Source: Gemmobacter aquarius | GTDB taxonomy: Bacteria; Pseudomonadota; Alphaproteobacteria; Rhodobacterales; Rhodobacteraceae | Assembly: GCF_003060865.1 (NCBI RefSeq) | Contig: NZ_CP028918.1 | Location: 132,001 to 196,000 of the forward strand | DNA: 64,000 bases | Direction: 5' to 3' | Shown here: one piece after another, positions 52,337 through 59,822 of the stretch | How the letters are laid out: every line of letters starts with the position of its first letter | Numbering within the stretch: position 1 is the first letter of the stretch | Made by a program: the position numbers and the translations under genes | The notes under the pieces: generated by a model | Database searches by the model: none | What the model was told of the DNA's origin: nothing | The model's input: only the letters and a program-made list of their open reading frames with translations

Positions 52337-52456
52337 CAGGGGGGCTGTCTGCCCCCCACGCGCGCAAGGGCGCGCTCCCCCCGAGAGTACTTGGGCAAGG
52401 ATGAAGGTGAAGCGCGAACCCTTCCCCCTTCCCCCTTCACCCTTGCCCAAATACTC
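52337..52456. repeat. Bipartite repeat, facing pair (site 7)
   Basis: The forward copy has GGGGGGCTGTCTGCCCCCC, a GCGCGC hairpin, then CCCCCCGAGAGTACTT and GGGCAAGGATGAAG. An inverted second core (TTCACCCTTGCCCAAATACTC) follows at 52435. Together they span most of the gap after the LysR gene. Confidence 0.72.
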
Positions 52457-52509
52457 ATATTTTCTGCGCTGTCACGCCCCCCAACGGTCCAATCCGGCAA
52501 CAGGGGGGT

Positions 52510-52532
52510 CCGGGGGGCGAAATGCCCCCCGG
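52510..52532. repeat. CCGGGGGGC-GAAAT-GCCCCCCGG palindrome
   Basis: This 9-bp perfect GC stem with a 5-nt loop lies between the LysR gene and the toxin-antitoxin pair. It closely resembles the palindrome lodged inside xdhA at 29972. Confidence 0.65.
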
Positions 52533-52588
52533 TGCCGGGCTAAGATATCACCGCTATCAGCCGTAATGCGCTTCAAAGGGAGTGCATC

Positions 52589-52804
52589 ATGGCCAGCATC
52601 ATCATCCGCAGCCTCGAAGACGACGTCAAAGCCCGCCTGAAACAACAGGCCGCCGCCAACCAGCGCTCGATGGAGGATGAAGCCCGCCACATCCTGCGCG
52701 CCGCCCTGGGTGCCACCGACCCGAACGCCGACCTCGGCCAGCAAATCCACGCCCGGTTCGCAGCCCTCGGCCTGCACTCCCTGCCGCTTCCGGTGCGCGC
52801 ATGA
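52589..52804 (+). CDS. FitA-like ribbon-helix-helix antitoxin
   Basis: This is a 71-aa protein. The N-terminal MASIIIRSLEDDVKARLKQQAAANQRSMEDEARHILRAAL is a classic ribbon-helix-helix DNA-binding domain of the FitA/VapB type. The C-terminal tail would wrap the toxin. An AAAGGGAG box precedes ATG 52589. It overlaps the toxin start by 4 nt, the normal antitoxin-first order. The pair interrupts the urate gene cluster. Confidence 0.85.
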   Translation: MASIIIRSLEDDVKARLKQQAAANQRSMEDEARHILRAALGATDPNADLGQQIHARFAALGLHSLPLPVRA

Positions 52805-53214
52805 TCCTGCTCGACACCCCCGTCCTTGCCGAACTCCTCTCGGCCACACCCTCGGCGCAGGTCCTCGCATGGTTCGCCACCCAGCCCGCAGCGACGCTCC
52901 ATGTCTCCTGCCTGACCGAAGCCGAACTCCTGACCGCAGCAATCCGCCAGCCACAAGCCAAACACCTGATATCATTGATAGACGACATGATGGACGCCGA
53001 CTTTTCCGGCCGCGTCCTCCCGTTCGACAGCGCCGCCGCCCGCGACCTCGCCGCAATCAACGCCCGCTCTACGCTGCCCGCCGCAACCGCGATGACCGCC
53101 GCAATCGCCCGCGCCAATGGGGCCACCCTTGCCACCGACACGCCCGAAGCCTACGCCGCCACGGGCATCGCCACGGTCAACCCCTACGACCCGCGCCCCT
53201 ACGACCCGCGATAG
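52801..53214 (+). CDS. FitB/VapC-like PIN-domain toxin with altered active site
   Basis: This 137-aa PIN-domain protein would be a ribonuclease toxin. Acidic residue 1 (MILLDTPVLAEL) and residue 2 (CLTEAELL) are present. The third Asp, expected at the start of the DAxIAAIA helix, is replaced by Thr (TAMTAAIARANGATLAT). The fourth region reads TDTPEAYAATGI instead of TRNxxDFxGTG. Activity may be reduced or lost. The end repeats YDPRPYDPR. It overlaps uraH by 16 nt at the 3' end. Confidence 0.8.
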   Translation: MILLDTPVLAELLSATPSAQVLAWFATQPAATLHVSCLTEAELLTAAIRQPQAKHLISLIDDMMDADFSGRVLPFDSAAARDLAAINARSTLPAATAMTAAIARANGATLATDTPEAYAATGIATVNPYDPRPYDPR

Positions 53215-53549
53215 GTCGAATAGGCAAAGGGCGAGATGAGCAGCGGCACATGGTAATGCGCGTCAGCGTCCGGCACGCCGAAGCGGATCGGGATCTCGTC
53301 CAGAAACAGCACCTCGCCTTCCGCCTGCCCCGTCGCGCGCAGATAGTCGCCTGCGCAGAACACCAGCTCATAGCTCCCGGCCACCAGCGGTGTCAGCATC
53401 GGCGCATCCGTCCGGCCGTCCGCATTGGTCACCGTCTCGGCGATCTTGCGATGGGAATCCCCGCTCACAAGGTACAGCATGATCCGCACCCCCGCCGCAG
53501 GTTTCCCTCGCGCGGTATCCAGCACATGCGTCGTTAACCGTCCGGCCAT
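53199..53549 (-). CDS. uraH: 5-hydroxyisourate hydrolase
   Basis: This 116-aa transthyretin-related enzyme hydrolyses 5-hydroxyisourate to OHCU. It begins MAGRLTTHVLDTARGKPAAG with the catalytic His in TTHVLD and Arg in SHRKIAE. It ends with the HIUase signature YHVPLLISPFAYSTYRGS, which separates the enzyme from true transthyretin. ATG 53549 has GGAGGG 4 nt upstream; an ATG four codons earlier overlaps that box. Confidence 0.94.
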   Translation of the reverse strand: MAGRLTTHVLDTARGKPAAGVRIMLYLVSGDSHRKIAETVTNADGRTDAPMLTPLVAGSYELVFCAGDYLRATGQAEGEVLFLDEIPIRFGVPDADAHYHVPLLISPFAYSTYRGS

Positions 53550-53700
53550 CGTACCCTCCATATTTCCCCCAGCTTAGCCCGCTTTCCCCGCAAAACGCGA
53601 CCGCCCCGCCGCCGAAAAGGTCTTACTTGGATTTTTTGATAAACCCCGCTCGACTTCCGTCCTAAGCTTCCCTTTGACAGGCATTGCAAGGAAATCCCAA

Positions 53701-55116
53701 GTGAACCGTTACCCCCGCGATTTCCGTGGCCACGGCCCCGACGCCCCCGATGCCAAATGGCCGGACGGCGCGAAAATCGCTATCTCCCTCGTGCTCAACT
53801 ACGAAGAGGGTGGCGAAAACAACATCCTGCACGGCGATGGCCAGTCCGAAGCCTTCCTGTCCGACATCGCCGGCGCCGCCCCTTGGCCGAACCAGCGCCA
53901 CTGGAACATGGAAAGCATCTACGACTACGGCGCCCGCGCCGGTTTCTGGCGCCTGCACCGCCTGTTCACCGAACGCAGCATCCCCGTCACCATCTACGGC
54001 GTGACCTCGGCCCTTGCCCGCAACCCCGAACAGGTCGCCGCGATGAAAGCCGCAGGCTGGGAAATCGCGTCCCATGGCCTCAAATGGGTCGACCACCGCG
54101 ACATGGCCCCTGAAGAGGAAGCAAGGCAAATCGCCGAATCCTTCCGCCTGCACACCGAAGTCGTCGGCGCCCCCCCGCGCGGCTGGTACACGGGCCGTTG
54201 CTCGATGAACACCGTGCGCCTGACCGCCGAAACCGCACGGCTCGACTGGATCAGCGATACCTATGACGACGACCTGCCCTATTGGCTCGAAGTCGGCGAC
54301 CGCGACCAGCTTGTCATCCCCTATACGCTCGAAGCCAACGACATGCGCTTTGCCACCGCACCGGGTTACATCACCGGCGAGCAGTTCTTCACCTACCTGA
54401 AAGACAGCTTCGACACCCTCTACGCCGAAGGCGAACAGGGCCGCGCCAAGATGTTTTCCATAGGCCTGCACAACCGCCTGATCGGCCGCCCCGGCAAGGT
54501 CGCCGGTCTGCAAAAATTCCTCGACTACGCCCAATCCCATCAGGGCGTCTGGTTCCCCCGCCGCATCGACATCGCCGAGCATTGGGCGAAAACCCACCCC
54601 CACCACCGCATCGAACGCCCCAGCCAGATGACGCGCGACCGTTTCACCCTACGCTTCGGCAGCATCGTCGAACACTCGCCCTGGGTCGCCGACCGTGCTT
54701 GGCAGCTCGAACTCGGCCCCGCCCATGACAGCGCCACCGGCCTCGCCAACGCGCTTGCCCGCGTGCTCCGCACCGCCAGCCACGATGAACGCCTGACCGT
54801 CCTTCGCGCCCACCCCGACCTTGCCGGAAAACTCGCCGCCGCCAAGCGCCTTACGCCCGAAAGCACCGCCGAGCAGGCCAGCGCCGCACTCGACGCGCTG
54901 ACCGACGAAGAACGCAGCCAGTTCCAGTCGCTCAACACCGCCTATGTCGCCAAACATGGCTTCCCCTTCATCATCGCCGTGCGCGACAACACCAAGGACT
55001 CCATTCTTCAGGCCTTCCAGTCCCGCATCTCCAACGACACGACCACCGAATTCGCCACCGCCTGCGCGCAGGTGGAACGCATCGCCGAACTCCGCCTCAA
55101 GGACATTCTCCCGTGA
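53701..55116 (+). CDS. puuE: Allantoinase PuuE fused to OHCU decarboxylase (UraD)
   Basis: This is a 471-aa fusion. Residues 1-300 or so are a polysaccharide-deacetylase-like, metal-independent allantoinase (NYEEGGENNILHGDGQSEAFLSD, WEIASHGLKWVDH, APPRGWYTGRCSMNT). Residues from about 305 are UraD, with the catalytic His in LRAHPDLAGKLA, LTPESTAEQ, and FQSLNTAYVAKHGFPFIIAV. It would convert OHCU to (S)-allantoin and then to allantoate. GTG 53701 has AAGGA 8 nt upstream and was preferred to a TTG at 53674. allE overlaps by 4 nt. Confidence 0.92.
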   Translation: MNRYPRDFRGHGPDAPDAKWPDGAKIAISLVLNYEEGGENNILHGDGQSEAFLSDIAGAAPWPNQRHWNMESIYDYGARAGFWRLHRLFTERSIPVTIYGVTSALARNPEQVAAMKAAGWEIASHGLKWVDHRDMAPEEEARQIAESFRLHTEVVGAPPRGWYTGRCSMNTVRLTAETARLDWISDTYDDDLPYWLEVGDRDQLVIPYTLEANDMRFATAPGYITGEQFFTYLKDSFDTLYAEGEQGRAKMFSIGLHNRLIGRPGKVAGLQKFLDYAQSHQGVWFPRRIDIAEHWAKTHPHHRIERPSQMTRDRFTLRFGSIVEHSPWVADRAWQLELGPAHDSATGLANALARVLRTASHDERLTVLRAHPDLAGKLAAAKRLTPESTAEQASAALDALTDEERSQFQSLNTAYVAKHGFPFIIAVRDNTKDSILQAFQSRISNDTTTEFATACAQVERIAELRLKDILP

Positions 55117-55958
55117 CCAGCTATTACACGCCCCCCGGCGGCCTGCCGCCCCAGACGCAACTGATGACCGGCCGCGCCGTCTTTACCGATGCCTATGCTT
55201 TCATCCCGAAGGGCGTCTTTTCCGATATCGTCACCAGCTTCCTGCCCGGCTGGGACAAGACGAAGCTTTGGCTCATCGCCCGCCCGATGTCGGGCTTTTC
55301 CGAAACCTTCAGCCAATACGTGGTCGAGGTCGCCCCCGGCGGCGGCTCCGACGCGCCTGATCCCGACACGGGCGTGCAGCACGTCATCTTCGTCACCGGC
55401 GGCCTCATCACCCTCACGATCGACGGTCAGGGCTTTGAGCTCGACGAAGGCGGTTACGCCTATATCCCCGCGGGCGCCAAATGGACCCTCCTCGCCGAAG
55501 GCGGCACCCCCGCCCGCTTCCACTGGGTTCGCAAACTCTACGAACCCGCCCCCGGCGTGGCTCACCCCACCGCCTTCGTGACCAACGAAAAGACCATCCC
55601 GCTCTCGCCCATGCCCGATACGAACGGCGTCTGGGCCACCACCCGCTTCGTCGATCCGTCAGACCTGCGCCATGACATGCATGTCAACATCGTCACCTTC
55701 CAGCCCGGCGGCACGATCCCGTTCGAAGAAACCCACGTCATGGAACACGGCCTTTACGTGCTGCAAGGCAAGGCCGTCTACAAACTCAACCAAGACTGGG
55801 TCGAGGTCGAGGCAGGCGATTTCATGTGGCTGCGCGCCTATTGCCCGCAAGCCTGCTATGCCGCAGGCCCCGGCCCGTTCCGCTACCTGCTCTACAAGGA
55901 TGTCAACCGCCACGCCAAGCTGCGCGGCCCCGGCGCTTTCGGAGCCCTCGCCCGCTGA
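55113..55958 (+). CDS. allE: (S)-ureidoglycine aminohydrolase
   Basis: This 281-aa bicupin releases ammonia from ureidoglycine to give ureidoglycolate. It starts MTSYYTPPGGLPPQTQLMTGRAVFTDAYAFIPKGV. The first cupin has QYVVEVAPGGGSD and the second has the metal site IVTFQPGGTIPFEETHVMEHGLYVLQGKAVY (Glu, His, His, Gln/Glu). Many databases list it as bifunctional allantoicase/ureidoglycine aminohydrolase. It is coupled to the PuuE-UraD gene upstream. Confidence 0.92.
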   Translation: MTSYYTPPGGLPPQTQLMTGRAVFTDAYAFIPKGVFSDIVTSFLPGWDKTKLWLIARPMSGFSETFSQYVVEVAPGGGSDAPDPDTGVQHVIFVTGGLITLTIDGQGFELDEGGYAYIPAGAKWTLLAEGGTPARFHWVRKLYEPAPGVAHPTAFVTNEKTIPLSPMPDTNGVWATTRFVDPSDLRHDMHVNIVTFQPGGTIPFEETHVMEHGLYVLQGKAVYKLNQDWVEVEAGDFMWLRAYCPQACYAAGPGPFRYLLYKDVNRHAKLRGPGAFGALAR

Positions 55959-55965
55959 TCCTGCC

Positions 55966-56025
55966 CCCGCACCCCTTCACCTTTGCGCAAATACTCCACG
56001 GGGGTGCGGGGGTGTGAAACCCCCG
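55966..56025 (-). repeat. Bipartite repeat between allE and allA (site 8)
   Basis: On the reverse strand GCGGGGGTTTCACACCCCCGC precedes ACCCCCGTGGAGTATTT and GCGCAAAGGTGAAG. It fills most of the 85-nt space within the likely operon and must be transcribed with it. Confidence 0.72.
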
Positions 56026-56043
56026 CTCCGACAGGTCAAACCG

Positions 56044-56517
56044 ATGCAACCGATCAGAACCGAACCCCTCACCGCCGAAGCCTTCGCCCCTTTCGGTGAC
56101 GTGCTCGACGCCACTGGCGATTTCCGGCTCATCAACGCGGGCCTCTGCCAGCGCCACCACGACCGCGCGACACTCGATTTCGGCCCCGAAGGCCGCGCCG
56201 GCGTCTCGATATTCAAAGCCGAAGCCCGCAGCCTCCCTTACGAATTCGACCTGATCGAGCGTCACCCCGACGGCTCCCAGGCCTTCCTGCCCATGTCCGC
56301 CGATCCCTTCCTCGTCATCGTCGCAGCAGGCCCCGAGGCCACGCCCCGCGCCTTTCTCACCAATGGCGCGCAGGGCATCAACCTGCACCGCGGCACATGG
56401 CACGGCGTGTTGACCCCGCTCCATTCTCCCGGCCTCTTCGCCGTGGTCGACCGCATCGGTCCCACCCCGAACATCGAAGAATACCGCTTTCCCGCGCCCT
56501 TCACCGTCCAGCCCTGA
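56044..56517 (+). CDS. allA: Ureidoglycolate lyase
   Basis: This 157-aa enzyme splits ureidoglycolate into glyoxylate and urea. It starts MQPIRTEPLTAEAFAPFGDVLD. Family signatures include NAGLCQRHHDRATLDF, SIFKAEARSLPYEFDLIERHPDGSQAFLPM and GTWHGVLTPL. It is the last step of purine breakdown in the window. Its product, glyoxylate, is the entry compound for the bhc pathway 6 kb downstream. Confidence 0.93.
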   Translation: MQPIRTEPLTAEAFAPFGDVLDATGDFRLINAGLCQRHHDRATLDFGPEGRAGVSIFKAEARSLPYEFDLIERHPDGSQAFLPMSADPFLVIVAAGPEATPRAFLTNGAQGINLHRGTWHGVLTPLHSPGLFAVVDRIGPTPNIEEYRFPAPFTVQP

Positions 56518-56701
56518 TCCCCGCGCAACGCTGCATTGCAGAAAGGCCCTTGCCGCATTGTTGCCATAGGCGTAAAAGCCTGCCCATGCCGCCGCTGCTA
56601 CGGCCGTGTATGGAGTGTCCGAAGACCCGCGCACGGGTCTCATCTGCCCGACGAGACGCGCCTATTCCGGGCTGCTCGGTCACACCCACCCTGTAAAATC
56701 C

Positions 56702-58681
56702 ATGAACCCTATGCATGACCCCAAGCTTGCGGCGTCAGCCGAGCGGCAGTTGCCACTCTTTGACGAAGACGAACTCGACATCGCCGCTTATCTTCGCGAC
56801 GAGGGCGAAGACCATCACGCATCGGTTGCGCCAAAGGGGTTTGCGGCCCTGACCCTCGGCGCGGTCGGCGTGGTTTATGGCGACATCGGCACGTCTCCAA
56901 TCTATGCCTTTCGCGAAGCCTTGCGCCCTGTCGCAGCCGATGGCCTCGCACGGGCAGAAGTCCTTGGCCTTTTGTCGATTCTCGTCTGGACGCTCATCCT
57001 CATCGTCACCGTAAAATATGTCCTGTTCCTGCTGCGCGAAGACAACCGCGGCGAAGGCGGCGTGCTTGCGCTTTACACGCTCGCCCGCCTTGCAATCGGC
57101 CGCCGGTCCATCCCGACCCTCTCGCTTGCCATAGCTGGCGCGGCATTGTTCTACGGTGATGCGATCATCACACCCGCAATCTCGGTGCTGTCTGCGGTCG
57201 AAGGCGCAGGTCTGATCCTGCCGCAGCTCGAAACCTATGTCGTGCCTGTCACCCTCGGCATCCTGTTTGCGCTTTTCTTCGTCCAGCGCCAAGGCACCGC
57301 CCGCATCGCCATTGCCTTCGGCCCGATCACCGCCCTGTGGTTCGTCGTGCTCGCCGTCACCGGCGTGTGGCACATCATCGGCAACCCTTCGGTGCTAGCG
57401 GCCTTCGACCCGCGCTACGCCGCCTCTTTCCTGATCGAGCACCGCGCCATCTCGTTCATCGTCCTTGGCGCGGTCTTTCTGGCCGTCACCGGGGCCGAGG
57501 CGCTCTATGCCGACCTCGGCCACTTCGGTCGCAAGCCGATCATGACCGCATGGTTCATTCTGGTGTTTCCGGCGCTGACACTCAATTATCTGGGGCAGGG
57601 CGCGCTGGTGCTTGCAGATCCGTCAGCCGTCGAAAATCCCTTCTTCCGCAGCGTGCCCGAAAGCCTGCTGCCGTTCCTCGTGGCACTCGCCACTGCGGCG
57701 ACCGTCATCGCGGCTCAGGCTGTGATCTCGGGCGCCTTTTCGATGACCCGCGCCGCTGTCCAGCTTGGCCTGTTGCCGCGCCTGACCATCCGCCACACCT
57801 CGCATGACCAAAGCGGACAAATCTATATCGGCGGCATGAACTGGATCATGCTGTTCGGCGTGCTCTGGCTGGTTCTCGCCTTCGGCAGCTCCGAGGCACT
57901 GGCCTCCGCTTACGGCATTGCCGTCACCGGAACCATGGTGGTGACCACCTCGCTGGCGATGATCTATATGGTCCGCTCGGGCAAGTTGCCGCTTTGGGCG
58001 ACGCTTCTGGTTGCAGCGCCGATGATCGCGCTCGAACTCGCCTTCCTCGCCTCTAACATGACCAAGGTCGCCGATGGCGGCTATGTGCCCCTCATCCTCG
58101 CCAGCATCGTGGGCCTGTGCATGTGGGCATGGTGGCGCGGCACGCAGAACATGTCGGTCAAATCCCACAAGCAGATGGTTGGCCTGCAAGGCTTCGTCAA
58201 ATCGATGAGCCATTCTTCCGTCCATGTCGTCCCCGGCACCGCCTTCTTCCTGACACCCGACCCCACCGTCGTGCCCTCGGCGCTGCTTCACAACCTCAAG
58301 CATAACCGCGTCCTGCATGAACAAAACGTGCTCCTGACAGTGGAAACCCTGCGCGTCCCCGTCGCCATGCCGGAAGAACGCGCCAGCTACGAACTGCTCG
58401 ACGGGCGCTTTGCCCGCCTGACGCTGCGCTTCGGCTTCATGGAAACACCCAACGTCTCGCGCGCCATGGGCAACGCCCGCAAGGTCGGCCTGAAATTCGA
58501 CGTGATGTCGTCAAGCTTCTTCCTTGGCCGCCGTCGCCCCGTTGTCGCGGGCACCTTCGGTCTCGACCGCCTCCTTGACCGGATCTACGCGGCCCTGACG
58601 CGGTTTTCGGCAGACCCGTCCGATTTCTATCACCTGCCGCGCGACCGTGTCGTCGAACTGGGCGAAAGGGTGGCCGTCTAG
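56702..58681 (+). CDS. kup: Kup-family potassium uptake transporter
   Basis: This 659-aa inner-membrane protein has about twelve helices. The family signature GAVGVVYGDIGTSPIYAFREA lies near residue 60, followed by EGGVLALYTLAR, GDAIITPAISVLSAVEG and VTGAEALYADLGHFGRKPI, with a cytoplasmic C-terminal domain. It imports K+ with H+. ATG 56702 is used; MHDPKL three codons on is the alternative. The stop overlaps the convergent GAPDH-like gene as CTAG. Confidence 0.94.
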   Translation: MNPMHDPKLAASAERQLPLFDEDELDIAAYLRDEGEDHHASVAPKGFAALTLGAVGVVYGDIGTSPIYAFREALRPVAADGLARAEVLGLLSILVWTLILIVTVKYVLFLLREDNRGEGGVLALYTLARLAIGRRSIPTLSLAIAGAALFYGDAIITPAISVLSAVEGAGLILPQLETYVVPVTLGILFALFFVQRQGTARIAIAFGPITALWFVVLAVTGVWHIIGNPSVLAAFDPRYAASFLIEHRAISFIVLGAVFLAVTGAEALYADLGHFGRKPIMTAWFILVFPALTLNYLGQGALVLADPSAVENPFFRSVPESLLPFLVALATAATVIAAQAVISGAFSMTRAAVQLGLLPRLTIRHTSHDQSGQIYIGGMNWIMLFGVLWLVLAFGSSEALASAYGIAVTGTMVVTTSLAMIYMVRSGKLPLWATLLVAAPMIALELAFLASNMTKVADGGYVPLILASIVGLCMWAWWRGTQNMSVKSHKQMVGLQGFVKSMSHSSVHVVPGTAFFLTPDPTVVPSALLHNLKHNRVLHEQNVLLTVETLRVPVAMPEERASYELLDGRFARLTLRFGFMETPNVSRAMGNARKVGLKFDVMSSSFFLGRRRPVVAGTFGLDRLLDRIYAALTRFSADPSDFYHLPRDRVVELGERVAV

Positions 58682-59652
58682 CCCATCAGGGCGGCCACAT
58701 CGAGCATCCGGTTCGAAAATCCCCATTCATTGTCATACCAGCCGAACACCCGCACCATCCCCTGCGGCGTGATCCGCGTCTCGGGGCAGGCCATGACAAT
58801 GCTTTCAGGCCGCGCCCGCAGGTCGGTCGAAACCAAGGGCCGGTCGGTCGCCCCCATCACGCCGCCTGCACTCCGAAAAGCCGCGTTGATCTCATCCACC
58901 GTCACCGCACGCTCCAGCATCACCGCCAGATCGACACAAGACACGCTCGCCACCGGCACCCGCACCGCCGACCCTTCGATCCGCCCCGCCAGATGCGGCA
59001 AGACGCGGTCCAGCAAACGGCTGGCCGAGGTGGTGGTGGGCACCATCGACAGCGCAGCAGCCCGACTGCGCGGATAATCCGCCGCCGGAGCATCCACCGT
59101 CGGCTGGCTCCCGGTATAGCAATGGATCGTCGTCATCGATCCCGTCACCACACCCCAACGTGCATCCAGCAACTTGGCCAGCGGCGCCAGCGCATTGGTC
59201 GTGCAAGACGCGTTCGACACGATCCGCGCCCCGCCAAGCGCCGTTTCGTTTGCCCCCAGCACCACCGTCACATCCGCCGCCGCCGAAGGCCCCGACACCA
59301 GCACCCGTGCTGCCCCCGCCACCAGCCCCCGCGCCGCAACCTCGCGGGCATCGGCCCGTCCCGTGCATTCCATCACCACATCCACGCCACCCAAGGGCAG
59401 GCCCGAGATATCCGGCGTCCGGTGCAGCGCAATGGCCCGCCCGTTGACAACCAACGCGCCCGCCTCCAGCGTGACCGTCCCGCGCCAAGGGCCAAAAACG
59501 CTGTCATATTCAAAGAGATAGGCGCACATTTCAGCCGCCGCGATATCATTGATACCGACGATCTCCAGCCCCGCCCATTTCTGCGGCGCCTCTGTCCACG
59601 CCCGCAACACGGACCTTCCGATCCGCCCGAACCCGTTCAGAAACACCCGCAT
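58678..59652 (-). CDS. Glyceraldehyde-3-phosphate dehydrogenase-like protein
   Basis: This 324-aa type I GAPDH-family enzyme begins MRVFLNGFGRIGRSVLRAW. The catalytic Cys is in VSNASCTTNALAP, the His in GSMTTIHCYTGSQ and the end is WYDNEWGFSNRMLDVAALMG. Asp in GINDIAAAEM favours NAD over NADP. It could be glycolytic Gap or erythrose-4-phosphate dehydrogenase-like. It is slightly shorter than typical and is co-directional with the bhc genes, separated by a hairpin array. Confidence 0.88.
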   Translation of the reverse strand: MRVFLNGFGRIGRSVLRAWTEAPQKWAGLEIVGINDIAAAEMCAYLFEYDSVFGPWRGTVTLEAGALVVNGRAIALHRTPDISGLPLGGVDVVMECTGRADAREVAARGLVAGAARVLVSGPSAAADVTVVLGANETALGGARIVSNASCTTNALAPLAKLLDARWGVVTGSMTTIHCYTGSQPTVDAPAADYPRSRAAALSMVPTTTSASRLLDRVLPHLAGRIEGSAVRVPVASVSCVDLAVMLERAVTVDEINAAFRSAGGVMGATDRPLVSTDLRARPESIVMACPETRITPQGMVRVFGWYDNEWGFSNRMLDVAALMG

Positions 59653-59710
59653 GATCCGGCCTCGCCTGATATTTTTTGATCAAAAACCACGCCACAAAGG
59701 CGACTGCAAC

Positions 59711-59818
59711 GGAATTTGACGCAAATTCCGCGCCGGTTTCTGACGCAGAAACCGCCCCCCACCGCTGCGCCCCGATTTTTGCGTCAAAAATCGCCGCGAA
59801 GTTTTCGTGAAACTTCGC
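59711..59818. repeat. Tandem array of four short hairpins
   Basis: Four perfect hairpins lie in 108 nt between the bhcD stop and the GAPDH-like start: GGAATTT-GACGC-AAATTCC (59711), GGTTTCT-GACGC-AGAAACC (59735), GATTTTT-GCGTC-AAAAATC (59774) and GCGAAGTTT-TCGTG-AAACTTCGC (59796). The first two share the loop GACGC and the third has its reverse complement, while stems differ with both sides changed together. They probably end bhc transcription or protect its 3' end. A TTTTTTGATCAAAAA palindrome at 59672 is nearby. Confidence 0.7.
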
Positions 59819-59822
59819 ACCC

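Noticed and set aside
58705..58740. tRNA-like GGTTCGAAAATCC T-loop
   Set aside because: It lies within the C-terminal codons of the GAPDH-like gene (NRML) and has no cloverleaf around it.
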